A stretch of DNA of 64,000 nt, taken from the NCBI GenBank assembly GCA_008828725.1, contig MEHQ01000815.1, forward strand, positions 171,760 to 235,759. The letters run 5' to 3'. The number at the start of each line of letters is the position of its first letter. Positions within the stretch are counted from its first letter, which is position 1. Shown piece after piece: positions 47,871-61,185 of the stretch. This stretch comes from Saccharina japonica. Its lineage: Eukaryota; Sar; Phaeophyceae; Laminariales; Laminariaceae. The translations under genes and the position numbers were made by a program. The notes below the pieces were generated by a model. It saw only the letters and a program-made list of their open reading frames with translations. It was not told the DNA's origin and ran no database searches.

Positions 47871-48897
47871 TTTTCCATGGACTTCCACGGAAGAAGCTTC
47901 CATGGAAGCTACCGCGGAAGTCCATGGAAGTTTCCGTGGAAGTTTCCGTGGAAGCTTCCATGGAAGTTTCCGTGGAAGTTTCCGTGGAAGCTTCCGTGGA
48001 AGCTTCCATGGAAGTTTCCACGCTTCCACGGGGACGGTGGAAGCTTCCACGTAGGCTGTACGTGCTTCCGTAGAAAATGTCGACGCTGCCTTCCGCGGAA
48101 GCTTGCATTAAAACATCTATGGAAGCTTCCGTGGAAGCCACTTCCGTGGAAGCTTCCGCTAAAGGTGCTTCCTCCATGGAAGCTCCCACGGGAGCTTCCG
48201 TGGAAGTATTCGTGGAAATTTTTCACTACTCGTCCACCGAAGAAAGTGTGATCCCATCACACCCCTGATCCCACACAAACAGGCCCCGCCAGGATGTGTT
48301 CCCATAAGAGCCCTCTTGATGAAAACCGTGGAGTGAGGCGAAGCCGAATGGAGCTATCGTAGACCTGTCCAGGTGCGAAGCACAAGGTCAACTCCCAGCC
48401 TCGCTCTTTCCACCACGGGGTCGAATCGCGGAAGTTTCCGCCGCTTACACGGAAGCTTCAATCACTTCCTTCCTTGGAAGCTTCCATCACTTCCATGGAA
48501 GCTTTCATGGAAGCTTTCGTGGAAGTGGCTTCCACGGAAGTTTCCATGGAAGTTTTCATGGAAACTTCCGTCACTCCCATAGAAGCTTATCACCACTTCA
48601 GTGGATAGCTACTACCGTTGCTTTCATGGATTGTTCCATGAACTTCCGCTTGCACCGCTCGAAGTTGGTGGACGTCCTTCAAACGTGTGAACGTTCGTGG
48701 AAGCGAATACAGTCCACGGAAGCTTCCGTGGAAGCTTCCACCCATACGTCTGTGGAAACTTCCACTGTAAACGTCCGTGGAAGTTTCCACGGTGGAAGTT
48801 TCCACGGAAGCTTCCGTGCTTCCACGAAAACTTCCAACGCTTCCGTGGAAGCTTCCACCGCGTCCCCGTGGAAGCTTCCGTCTACTTCCACGAAAAC
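47871..48897. repeat. Palindromic GGAAGCTTCC array, copy B
   Basis: Near-identical counterpart of 8,024-9,050 with only a few substitutions. Confidence 0.9.
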
Positions 48898-51429
48898 AAA
48901 TAAAGTATGCCAAAAAGTAGCACTCTCTGTTCCAGATATTATACGAGTAAGTAAGTGGTAGTAAAGCGGTATAAGAATACCTGCACAACTGCTCTAGTAT
49001 ACTGGTTGTTTATAGCGGTGTTGTACTTTATCAAAGGTGTTTTCGGCGTAACGTTATTGCGCTGATGGAGTGAGAACAGTGATAAAAGACAGGCGATCCA
49101 AAAGTTCCCCAGATTCACGCGTGATGAGAACAAATCATTCCTCTCCGCATTTGTGCGCACATACATTTTGCCGTGCATCCACCCGACTGGATGTTTGAAA
49201 TTCTCAAAAAGGCTTGCCAGGGCTCTCTCGTGTGTGCTACTAATAATACTGATATTATGGCTGCAGTTCCTGTCCCGGTCTACCAATAATGCCAGGTGCC
49301 AGATGGTCTTCTTATGTATAGTGCGGGTATGCGCTGACCAAACAATGCCGGCACTATATCACCAATGGGCACTATACCCCCCACACTATGTCACGCAGTT
49401 AAACCTGTATACTTGGGTATATGCGCCAAGCGAAGTTCACAGGCACTTAAAAGCTGCACTATCCTGGCGCGGGGACAAAACGCTTGGAATTAGAGTCAGA
49501 TGTTGATGTATACAACAGTCCGAGTTAGCAGTATATAGTCAAGAGGTTCAGCCGGCACTAATGAGCCGGCATTATATAGAGGGAGACCACTACTGTACTG
49601 CTTGCTGCTGGGCACTTCTATGCTTTACTGCTACTGCTGTCGTAAGGCATGATATTTGTTTTGGCGACTGACGACAGTCAGAGAAGAGCAGGACAGGAGA
49701 CACATCTAACATTGTCACGTATCTCGGTTATGGCAGTCCATTTATCATGACCTGGGGTATGATTGAGAGACGATGCTTTACCTGGTATATCGAGGGCCTA
49801 AATGCTTGTTTTTGGTAGGAGGATAGTTGAATTATAACGCTGGACCGAGCAGTCTTGTACGTGAGTGAATGCATACAACGACAACGACGTTCTGTTTGTT
49901 TCGTTGTCTGCGGTGCTTACTTGATATAGATCGCTGATGTTTCTGGTTTGTGGGTTTGGACTTGAGTTTGGTTTTGATTTTATTATTGAGGGGTTTTTGA
50001 GTCACACTGATGTCGCAGGATTTCACTATTGACCATGCGATGGATGTTTTGTCGGCTTCCGAGCAGGGGGGAGATAGTAGTTGTACTCGGTAACACAACG
50101 AAGACTTTCCATCGAAGATAGTCGAGACCAGTTGGGGTTTTATCGTACGTGGGTGCGGACTATGCACGCAAGGCTACTGACCGGACGTCTGTCTCTGGTG
50201 GAGCAGTTATGCGTGTTCGTAAAGGCCATGTTCGTGTTCGTAAAGGCCATGTTCGAGCGCCTTGTGAGATGGTTTCAAGTCATCGTATTAGTCGTCCCAA
50301 CAGGGAGAGGCAAAAGGGGATGGCCCCAGGGGCCATCATGGCATCCGCCAGCACATCAGCCTGGAAGACAAAAGCGGCGGAATAACCTATAAAATACCTA
50401 CCACCCGAAACGACACGAAACTGCCATATTGTGGAGAGACCAAACGAACACCCTCCCGGGCTCTTTACAATCTACTATTCAATCGGTTGAACTCACAGCT
50501 GACGTATTTATAATAATTTTATTTCATACAGTGATAACAGAGGAACGATCAACAATAAACTCAATCGACTCCATCACCAAAGTCAACGAAAATGGCAAGA
50601 GGAAACCCATCCCAACCAGCAAAAACCTATTCCAAACTCCCACTCAAAAACTATTGCAAACACATACCAGGTACGAGACTACAACAGCCGCGCCTCAAAA
50701 GCAAAAACTAAGGCGAAAGACATAATACCAGAAATCGCGAGGTCTTCCGGACAAAAAACGTATTTTTGCCCCCTACTACCGCCGTAGATACACAGATCGT
50801 AACGATAAAGCGACATAGCATAAACCTTCTCCGCATAACATAGAATTTACCAGACGCTACAATTACCCAAAATAATAGTCGCTCGTGATACACCATAAAA
50901 CCGAAAATACTCTCTTTTTGGCTTTTTGTATACGTATTACAGTAGCTCCTATCCAACGGATAAAGAAACATCGATGTGTTGTTACCACGAACAGCCCAAG
51001 CCCTCCCAGCTACTAAAGCTATCTGATCATATGAACGCATCTAATATTCCATTTTTCTCCCTTGCGAACAAATCCACCAAGTTCGCAGATAATACTGGTG
51101 TTAGAATAACGAATCATGAATGAATATGCATACCCTCCCTTATTCTGCAACCAGTAAATAGTTACAAACAAAAGATATCCTGCATTAATCAAACAAACCA
51201 GTAACCACCAATAGTATCTCTCAACAGGAATGCACCCCTCAGGGCGTACCTACGTGACCGCACTCCCTCCAAACCATTAAAAAAAAACAATTTCAGTTCG
51301 ACCAGTCACATCTGGTTTTTGCCTAAACCAAGGAAACGGACCGTTGGATTTACAAGGACTGTTTGTTTTGAACATGAAATAACATTTCCTAGAATTACCA
51401 GGGGGATAGGGCTACGTATGCCATCCAGA

Positions 51430-51680
51430 ATGAACCTAGACGATATTCTACCTTCGTACCATTCAAACGACTTTCCTGGGTTGAAAAATACATTCCATAC
51501 CATTCAGAGATCCCTACCAAGTGAAAAACAATACATCTCTTATATACCATTCACCACTTACCCGGGAAGAACGATAAATCCCATATAATTCAGAAATCCC
51601 TAACACGCCGCAAACGATATCTATCATACACGACTTACCCGGAAAGAACGATATCATACCATTCATAAATCCTATCCAGT
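51430..51680. repeat. Degenerate repeat in copy-B-only DNA
   Basis: Recurring CATACCATTCA, AGAACGATA and ACTTACCCGG motifs, three to four copies. Flanking 51,006-51,430 has no recognisable gene. Confidence 0.5.
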
Positions 51681-51965
51681 TGCAAATGATAATTCTCCAA
51701 ATTCGTACGATCAAAAACATTGTTCAAATAATTTCGACCGACAGGTGTATTCAATCGCGAAAACACAATAATCACTCTCGCGAATACCCACCAGAAAGAC
51801 CAGACGTTAACCCTCGCCCCGCGATATTGCCGAAACACAAAAAGCTCCAGCTGGCAATATCCACGTTTGTTCCCTCTATCCTTCCCGCTGCTGCTGTCTG
51901 CTGCTGCTGTCATGGAGTGCGTGCGGCTATTAACCCGCTCGACTTGTTGCCATGCGGACGCTTTT

Positions 51966-52110
51966 CCCGTTTTACGTTGGCAATGATGAAGGATTGAATT
52001 TGGGGTTGACGTTTTACCTTGGCAATGATGAAGGATTGAATTTGGGGTTGCCGTTTTACCTTGGCAGTGCTTTATTATGGAATTTGGGACTTGCCGTTTT
52101 ACCTGGCCAT
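51966..52110. repeat. ~45-bp tandem repeat
   Basis: Three units of GCCGTTTTACCTTGGCAATG and ATGAAGGATTGAATTTGGGG, the first two nearly identical. Confidence 0.75.
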
Positions 52111-53209
52111 TGGTGATAGTTATTCGGGACCTATCGTATCGCGCACCGAATAGGGGGGCTGTTTGTGGTGTGCGGTTGCTCGATACTGATTTCCCGTATG
52201 TGGCGGTTTCATATATTGTGGGGTTTCGTATTATGTATCGGGGCATTATTTAGTATGCCCCGTAGGTGGAGAGATGGAGCTGCCCCGAGAGGCAGTCGCC
52301 GATGTTAATGATACGACCCAGGCTTGATAGAATGATACTGCCTGTCTATATGTGAGTGGTGCAGCCGGTGACAACGTTGGTGCGGCTTCCCTCCTGTGTG
52401 TGGTGTGGCCTCTGACAAGAACGGTATTGGCCCATCCGGTGGTTTATGTGGTTGGGTCTCTGACAGAACGGTATTGACCCAGCCTGGTGTGTATTTGGTA
52501 CGTGGTGATACGAGTGTACATTATCTACTACTTCTCATTGACGACTCACGGTATAGGCACGTGGCTACACAGAGCACGTTTGACAGCGGTTATATAAACA
52601 GGCCTCCTCCGAATTTTCGAGCCCGTCTATTTCCAAACATGAACCTACAGCGCCAGAGAACAGGCCCGTCGATATTCAGTATTACAACGTGAATCGCCAA
52701 TGGAAAGAGAAAGGGTGACATATGCTCTGCGAGGTGTGGTCCATTCTATCCCAGTCAAATGCTTGCTTCTTGCCGACGATGATAAGCCTCACCAGAAATA
52801 TAAATTGCAATCAAACGCAAAGACTCGCCCTTCAGCTTTTTGCACGCTACATATGCAAGCATAATCAAGGCAACGGGCGCTAGAACATGCAAACTGCAGG
52901 ACAAAAGCAACACATACCCGGCGGAAAGGAGATTGAGGAGAAATAACTTCTTTATAGAAGAAGCAAAGTATATTAGCCAACCGCGAGGTCATCTACTAAC
53001 CACCTGTTGTACGCAAAAAAGGTCTACCCCGTCTCCCCGCCTCATTTTACACACTCAGTTGCAGCACATACATACATGAAAGTAGCTCATTTATTCGATT
53101 CTCACACAATATAACTACGGCGCACTAGAAACAGGCGTTAACCATCATACCAAGGTAAATGTGAAAAGCGACGATTAAGGGATGCGTTCCTTCTAGAATT
53201 GAGGCTATG

Positions 53210-54722
53210 TGTTGGTAATCAACTTAAAAAAGGGGTTGACTTGACTGTTGACTATTGGGGATTTTAGTTGATTGATTAATCATGATTAGTTGACTTTTAG
53301 GCAAGTTCGTGATTAAGTCAACTTTCTCAAAAAGTTGCCTATTTGTTGATTATTGTTGATTTTTTGTAGAGAAATATAAGGCGTTTTCATGCCGGGAGTG
53401 GTTTAGACCGCCGTTTAGAGCTCACGATGACATAGAGCTACCCGCCCTAAGCCTCCAGTAGCCAAGCACGCAGCACACAGAGCAAGTTCCACGTTGCGGA
53501 CATTCGGAGTCAGCGCCCGTCCCGACCTCCTCACCCCCTCCTGCTGCCCAATCTCTAGTTACTAGAGTACCCACGCCCCAACAGCGGCGCCCTCATCCGT
53601 GCTGTACGACTCCAACGAAAACTTGAAATCGTTCGGGCTTCCATCAGCGCAGCATGGATCATGACTCGGTAGTCATACCCACACCTAGACCACCTAGACC
53701 TCTGGCGGCTTTACGTCTTTCATCTTCTCCCACCAGGGGAAATTTCACTTGTGATGAAACTGTAAAAAACAAAACTGTCGGGGGGAAAATATACAATGTC
53801 GGCTGTGACCAGACTTTACCTGGATTGCTAGCAGGGTAGGTCTTGCCTGTCGTATATGGCATTGCATTGTCTGCTCTGCTTACTGCACTGAGCGTAGTAT
53901 CTCTGTGTCGTAGTTTTGTGACCACAGAACTGGTACCTTTTTAGGATGATGAGTCGGCACGGACACTGGGTGTGCTGGATGTCGACGGGTAGAAAGGAAG
54001 GTTTAATGTGAAGAACACACACACACTGTTCATGACTTTACTGTGTACTTGGTTTACGTTTCTGTACGGTACTCGTACATAGCGCGGCTGGAAGGTTTTA
54101 GCGTTTGGCGTTTCTTATTCCGTGCCACGCTCTGGAGCGACCTCATTTCTTAAATTGGATGGAACGACAATCACTGCTGTTTCTTATATAGCATTTTTCT
54201 TATTTCGTTGCTCGGTTTGAGCTGTCTTTCTTACACGCAATTTCTTATTTTTCCTCACAATCTCAGCCTCTGTTTCTTAACATAATACTTCTTAATTGCG
54301 GGTCCCCACTGTAGTGAGGGGGGGGTGTTGTCCAAAACGAACAAGTTTGCGCGAGGCAAGCTTCGCACAGCCGCACACACTTGCAAGGACGTTTCCTGGA
54401 GCTGTTTCGTCGATGTGTACCACCTCTCTCCATCCATGTCGTTCATGACGACGAGCAGCAGGGCGGCCTCCGCTGTTCCTACCATGCTGACGGGGTGGCT
54501 ACGATGGCCGAGGTATACAGCTATACAGCAATGATAAGTATGAAGTAAAATAGTACCAAAAAATCAAATAATCACGAAAAAATCACCGAAATAAAGTTGA
54601 TTTTTAAGGCATGACTTTTAAAAAAAAATCATATAATCACGGGAAAGTTGACTTGATTATGACTATAAAAAATCATGATTAAAAATCAAGTAACTTGACT
54701 TTTTGAAAGTTGATTACCAACA
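53210..54722. mobile_element. hAT-like TIR element, 1.5 kb
   Basis: Ends are inverted: GTGTTGGTAATCAACTT at the left and its complement at the right, plus many subterminal GTTGACTTGA/TCAAGTCAAC motifs on both sides. Copy A at ~12,000 lacks it. Flanking TAGAATTGAGGC (left) and TAGATGAAGCAG (right) look like an imperfect target duplication of about 8 bp or more. I recognise no transposase inside (53,400-54,540), so it is probably non-autonomous. Confidence 0.72.
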
Positions 54723-55427
54723 CTAGATGAAGCAGATACTATTGGGTCAGGCAAACACCCCCGCGATGAAAACAAGGCTGCGTTATTCTCATTGTAACCA
54801 CGCGAACCCGTCTCCTCGCCCTTGCACGCTCAACTTTAATAAACCAAACTAACGTGAGTGCTATTAACAGGTGTTTCGGCAGACATTGACCGGGAACATG
54901 GAATAAGGGAAGAACGATGCTTCCTTCGAGTAGTTGAAGAGCATACATATCTCCACACAACCACTACCGTTTGACGGACACGGTGACCCCGTGCCCCCGA
55001 CCTTGTACGTACTTGTTGTAGCACAAAACTACCGCGGCAATAAAAACAGGTAATTCGACCATCATTCGCCAGGTAAATGCGAGAAGGATCGGGTGATGGT
55101 TCCTCCCAACGTACATGAATCAAACACAATGTGTCAGGCGAATTACGCGGCGATGAAAACAAGGCCGCGTTACTCTTCGGTCAACCACGCTCACCCGTCC
55201 TTTCGCCCTTACATGCTCTTCTTGCAACCAACCAAACTACAGCGCTAGAAACCGGTGAGTCGGCAAACAATAGCCGTAAAGATAGGAGAAGGAACCAATG
55301 GTGCTTCTTTCAAAGATGTTCCACATCCAGATTCCCAGTCAACTACCAACGATTGGCGTAAACGACCGGACTGGTGCTACGGTAGGGGGTCGGCAAACAA
55401 TAGCCGTGAAGATAGGAGAAGGAACTA

Positions 55428-55532
55428 TTACGGAGGACCATAGTAAATAGGACCAAACTTTGTTAGTAAAAATACGTAGATATGTAGGTTTTTGTATTTA
55501 CGGAAGGTCCTATTAACTATGGTCCTCCGTAA
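55428..55532. mobile_element. 105-bp MITE with TA target duplication
   Basis: Inverted ends TTACGGAGGACCATAGT. It is flanked by TA on each side (55,426-55,427 and 55,533-55,534). The empty site in copy A reads AACTAATGGTGC at ~12,578-12,589, with a single TA. TA duplication suggests Tc1/mariner-type mobilisation. Confidence 0.85.
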
Positions 55533-56649
55533 TAATGGTGCTTCTTTCAAAGATGTTCCACATCCAGATTCCCAGTCAACTACCAACGATTGGCGTAAAC
55601 GACCGGACTGGTGCTACGGTAGGGGGGTCAGTTTTAGGTGCTTGTTTTTCACCTGCGACTCCGTCTCACCGCTCTTGTACGCACTTGTTGCAGCATCTAA
55701 AACGAATGCTCTTTTCCCACACATAACACTAAGGCGGCACTAAAAACAGGAGATCCGACCATCATTCACCAGGTAAATGCGAGAAGGGTAGGGTACAGTT
55801 TCCTCGCAACGTACGCGAAGCAGATACCACGGGTCAGGCGATTTCCCGGTTATGACCACAAGGCAGCGTCACTCTCCTGTCAACCGCGCTCACCCGTCGT
55901 CTTGCTCTTGCATGCTTTTCTGCCAACAAATCAAACTACAGCGCTAGAAACAGGTTAGTCGGCAGACCTTGACCAAGATTATTGGAGAAGGGAAACATAG
56001 CGCGTCCTTCAGAGATAGTCCATATACAGACTCCCAGGCAACTACAAACGTTTGGCGTAAACGCCGACACCGTCTCCCCGGCCTTGTACGCACTTGTTGC
56101 AGCACCTAAAGCTGCTGCTCTTTTCCCACTCATAAAACTAAGGCGGCACTAAAAACAGGCAATTCGATCATCCTTCACCCTGTACATGCGAGAAGGATAG
56201 GGTGATGACTCCTTCCAACGTATACAGTGCAGATACTCTGGGTCAAGCAAATACGCCTGTGCTACAAACTAAACCGCGTTTACTCTACTGTCAACCGCGC
56301 GAACCCGCCATCTCGCCCTTGCATGCTCTTCTTTCGACAAATTAAACTACAGAGCTACAAACGGGCGAGTCGGCAAACATTGACTGGGAATATAAGAGAA
56401 GGGAAGAATGATGCTCGTATTTTTATTATAGCAGTAATCAAGCGTCTTGGTCAAAGATGGAGGTCAGACATAACGGTTAATGTCAAGAAGAACAGTTTAG
56501 AGTGCCCCGACGGAATGACTGTGATGCTACTGTTGTGTATCGTAATAGGGATATGTGTACGCATTTCTGGTCACACGCAGTCAACAGTAATAATACCATA
56601 TACTGGTACGTATCAATAGTATGCAACGCACAGCAGTAGCACTGTAGTA

Positions 56650-57013
56650 GTACATACCGGTCGCCCCGGTAATCTAGTAGTAGTGGCCAGCTTCAAAAAA
56701 ATGCTACTACTTAGCTAGCATTGATTGGTACCCGAGTTCAAATACCATCGTGGTGAGATTTTGTATTTTGTTTTGCCAAAATAAACAGCAACAAATTAAT
56801 TGCTGAGCGCGCCTTCGTAGAGTGGGTAGTAGGCGGAATTCGACTCGAGTCGACGAGGGAAGAAAGTGCTGAAATCCTCTCGCGATAAACGTGCAAGGCA
56901 TGTACCGTAGGAGTGGGGAGGGGGGGGACGAACCTACTTACAGTAGTGACCCGGGATCTGAGTTACGACTAAAGAGGGAGAGAGAAAAAGAAGGGCGAAG
57001 ATGATAAACGGGA
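56650..57013 (+). repeat. SINE-like repeat, copy B
   Basis: Segmental-duplication partner of 13,700-14,060. Its 3' end (GATGATAAACGGGATGGAC) is closer to the 21,560 member than that of copy A. Confidence 0.55.
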
Positions 57014-57335
57014 TGGACCAAATATATATATACCAGCTATCATTGTACTACTAATAGTATATACGCGCAACTACATCAACTGTTTTGTATCCACCATGAT
57101 ACAATGTTGTACGTGGGGCGCGTACAACTTCACCAATAATAGCCAGCAGAGCAGCAGCCGCGTACGTACGAAAACCACTACCTACCAGTGTGTGTACCTG
57201 GTATACTTACGGGGTATGCACAAACATGTTACGAAAAAGTAATGCCTAATAAGGGGGTTCGGTGTGTTGACCCTGCATGCATTCTATCTATCTATTAAAC
57301 TTATATCCGGTATATTAAATAAAATTATTATAAAT

Positions 57336-57755
57336 ACGTCAGCTGTGAGTTCAACCGATTGAATAGTAGATACTCAACTTTGCGAGCTGCGTAGAATTTT
57401 TGTTCTATGTGTTATTTGTGGTATTGGTGTAGGCTTCGTGATGTACTACTGTAGGAGCCTGGTAGTTACTACTCGATTTTATAATAAGCCGTTCGCGCGT
57501 GTTATGTGTTTATTCCTCGTTAAGGATATGGTTCAGTGACTCCCCTGGATACTACCCGGGTCAGCAGGACAATGTAACAAGGGTATCCCATGATCATTCT
57601 GCGCACTGATACTATATAATAACCCGAATAGAGGAGACAAGTATGATATTTGGTAAAGTAATCGAGTACATCTATATCACAAAATGTGTTGTTAGACGAG
57701 GATGGGGACGGGGAAACAGGGACGGGGGATAGGGGGATAGGGGGGTAGGGGGTAT

Positions 57756-57795
<40 letters not shown>

Positions 57796-58535
57796 CCATA
57801 TGTATGGTCGTGTTAGTGTAATCACAGGTCCTTACGTCCTTACAACATTGTGGGTGGGGAGCGTAATGTTTTTGTTGTTTTATATACGTCGTAAAGGTTT
57901 TTAATTCTTGTTATTGCTTGGTCGTTGATATGCTGTATTTTATGAAGTATTATTTATGAAGTTGGAAGTGTTTTTTCCTTTTTTTCCTTTTTTCTTTTTT
58001 CGGGGAATGAGCTGCTGTTTTTATGTTCAGCTGCTGTTATGATGCCCAGGTTGTATTCGATATGGCTCGAGGTGGCACCTAAATCAAACCTGAAGGTTCC
58101 TTGGAACCATAGCGTTCCCGAATATAAAAACGTCAGCTGTGAGTTCTACCGATTAAATATTAGATACTTAACTTTGTGAGCTGTGTAGAATGTTTGTTCT
58201 ATGTGTTATTTATAGAGTTCGTGTGGGATTCGTGATGGACTGGGTACTCTGGTAGTTACTACTTGATTATAGAATAAGTCGTTCACACATGTTACGTGTT
58301 TATTCCGATAAAATTGAATGCAGGAGGTAAATATGTTGAAGCCAAGCTGTGTAGTATGTAGGGGAGCGCCGGGGCGAGAGAGGGAAGGGGGGTTGTTTGC
58401 TTCTTCGGGGAATGAGCTGTTGTTTTTATTTTCAGCTGCTGTTGTGATGCTCAGGTTATATTTGATATGGCTCGAGGTGGGACCTAAATCATACCTGAGG
58501 GTTCCTTGGAGCCATGGCGTTCCCGAATTAAGGTA
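57336..58535. repeat. Alternating R1/R2 repeat block in copy B
   Basis: R1 (~190 bp, starting ACGTCAGCTGTGAGTTC) occurs at 57,336 and 58,126. R2 (~125 bp, CGGGGAATGAGCTG to GGCGTTCCCGAAT) occurs at 57,998 and 58,404. R1 starts also occur inverted at 11,031-11,092 and 50,460-50,525. A 38-G run sits at 57,756-57,793. Confidence 0.75.
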
Positions 58536-58928
58536 TATTATTTGTTAGTAAGTTTTGGGTATTTTTTAATGAAGTGGATGGTGGTATGAGTTACAGATAA
58601 CATGATTATATGTCACGTTTTGTTGGCTATATTATCCAATGTTGTGTTGTACGTATAATTTATATGTGCGATGAGTTTCTGTACGACTATGATACTCGTG
58701 TAAGATTCTCTCGTATAAAACGGTTTGGTTTGGGGGCACAGAGGTGTCATAGGTCGAATGCAGAAGGCAGATATGTGAGCTAAGTGTGTTTATGTAGGGA
58801 AGGCCGGGGGGGGGGTATTTTGGGAGTGTAAAACAAAAGGAGAGTAGTCGGTTGGTTGGTATGAAATGCTATGCATTTTATGGATCAAGGGGTAGGCGAT
58901 GTTCTTGCAAGGCGACTGACTGTTGTTN

Positions 58929-59240
58929 ACCGCGGGAAACCGCGGGACACCGCGGGAAACCGCGGGACACCATGCGATTCTAATCCTAACCCTAACCCTA
59001 AACCGCGGGACACCGCGGGAAACCGCGGGACACCGCGGGAAACCGCGGGACACCATGCGATTATAACCCTAACTCTAACCCTAACCCTAACCCTAACCCT
59101 AAACCGCGGGAAACCGCGGGACACCGCGGGAAACCGTGGGACACCGCGGGACAGTCACAAGCACGTTTAATTTATTTCACAATCCCGTAGCCCTAAACCG
59201 CGGGAAACCGCTGGACACCGCGGGAAACCGCGGGACAGTC
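58929..59240. repeat. Interstitial telomere-type repeats mixed with CCGCGGG decamers
   Basis: Runs of CCCTAA (three at ~58,986; five at ~59,070) alternate with tandem ACCGCGGGAAACCGCGGGAC arrays. Dispersed single units continue to ~59,360. A lone N is at 58,928. Confidence 0.88.
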
Positions 59241-60555
59241 ACAAGCACGTTAAATTTGTTTCACAATCGCGTATAATAAAATGCTTGTGCGATACAACAT
59301 TGGGTGCCTATGGGCTCCCGTGGGACACCACGGGAATTCCCACGGGACACCGCGGGAAATCGCAATAATGTCAAACATTGCACCAGTGGCAATATACATA
59401 TGAATATATACGAAATATGTATACTGGTGTTCCGACCAGAGTTGTTGTATATGTATAGCGCGGCACAAGTACGAGTATAATGTAGACGAACAGTTGCTTG
59501 TGTACCACGTAGGTAGGTAGATAGGAGCGATATAAAAGTGGTGACGGGGTAGTATGCGCGTTTTGGATTATGTTATAATAACACGTGTTAATTAGACTAG
59601 GGGGATAGCATATGGCAAGATAGAGTGGTGTTGCTAGCGCTGGGCACTGGATTACAAAAAAACGGCTAAACACTGTTTTGGAAACCCTTCAGGCGTTTGC
59701 TATTAATTCGTTTTTAAAATCAAAATAGAGTTTTATTCTATTTCATTTTTGTCTTTTTTTGGGCACCCACGTCACTACAGCAATACACTAACACGGTCCT
59801 GCAGAAGGAACAAGGTGCACACAAAAATGACCAGCGCGAAAGTTGAGCAAACAAGGTATCCGTTATAATGAAAATATCCAGATACATGCACTTGAGAGTA
59901 CACAACAAAGTGCAAATCAAGGGAATCGAATAATAACCCGTGGTTTTCAATGTTTTGGAGGCTGCCAAACAAAAACCGGTTAAACCGTTTATTTTTAATT
60001 CGATAAAAAATGCCTGCTATCCAGTTTTAGGTTTTTCGGATATATATATGCCATCCGGTGCCCACCTCTAGTGATGACACAGTATGGCATGCGATCGCTT
60101 ATGGGTCTTATGGTTCGGTGAGGAGGCGAGCCTGGGGGAGGAAGGCCCCCTTTTGGACACTTCTCTTTTCCCCCTCCTCCTCGCATCATCCTCACCAGAG
60201 CAGGTAACAATCATTGGCGTTTGTTACGTCATCTGTACGCGCCGATGGCTAGACCGGGCATATTCCGTCTACTTTTCGATTCTAACCCACGCACCGAGTT
60301 TTGCGATTACCACACGCACTTTCTTTCACTCTTCTTCTCTCCTCCTCCTCCTCCTCCTGTCCTCTTGGGCGAGACCGATAATCAAAACCCTGCCTTGAGC
60401 GCCATTCCTATTTCTATATGAGTTTCTGAGAGCTGAAGCTCGAGCAACAACCAGTCGATTTGACACCGGCTGAACGGCGTACCTCTGCGGCGGGATGTCT
60501 GGTCTAAACCTCAGGAGCCGCGCACACACGCCAATGACTGAGATCCCCATAATAG

Positions 60556-61185
60556 TGTTAGCGGGTATGACCGCATGTGACAGTGTGGTGGACGTGCTAG
60601 TCCAGAGGCTTGGCGCGAGCCGCTGTGAGGCGTGCTCGTCAGCTTCACTCAGAAGAAACGTATGATGTTGTTGAAAAGGTGGCGCTCTCTGGGCCAAGGT
60701 GAAAGAAGACAGAATAGATCAGACAGAGCTGAGAACATTGGTTGTGGGCTTGATGGGCGCAATCAGCGTCGACACGCTCGGCTCTACGGCTAGATGTACT
60801 GTATCGGGTAGTTGTACTGACTGACTCGCAGAAACGTTCCTTGGATGCTTGCTCGTGACCGTCCACGTACTACGTACTGTTCTCAAGAACGCTACGCTTC
60901 CAGGCGTTCAAGCGTCGAACAGGTTCTAGATGCCCCGCGTATTTTGTTAGTTTGTTAATATTCGTATTTCGCCGCATATCCATGGCTGTACTGATACCAA
61001 GTACTTTTGTACGTACATAACTGAGTACATCCTTACTTCGATAGGACTCCATGCTACTGAGTTAGATAGATAGGCTGATACATACACCTACTATTATACC
61101 TGCTACTATAGTACGACATTGCTGCCGATCAGCGACTCAGTAGGCTACTGGTGACTGCTGCTGTAGCATAGTATCTACATCAACA
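60556..61185 (-). repeat. 3' LTR of element B
   Basis: 630 bp, nearly identical to 16,574-17,203, with the same boundaries. Confidence 0.82.

Larger units (their letters stand above)
52730..56430. repeat. Dimeric ~420-bp satellite, copy B, interrupted by insertions
   Basis: Counterpart of 11,600-13,480. It is split by a 1.5 kb TIR element (53,210-54,722), and carries an extra ~130-bp internal duplication with a MITE at 55,428. The stretch 52,780-53,170 is rich in small indels relative to copy A. Confidence 0.8.
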
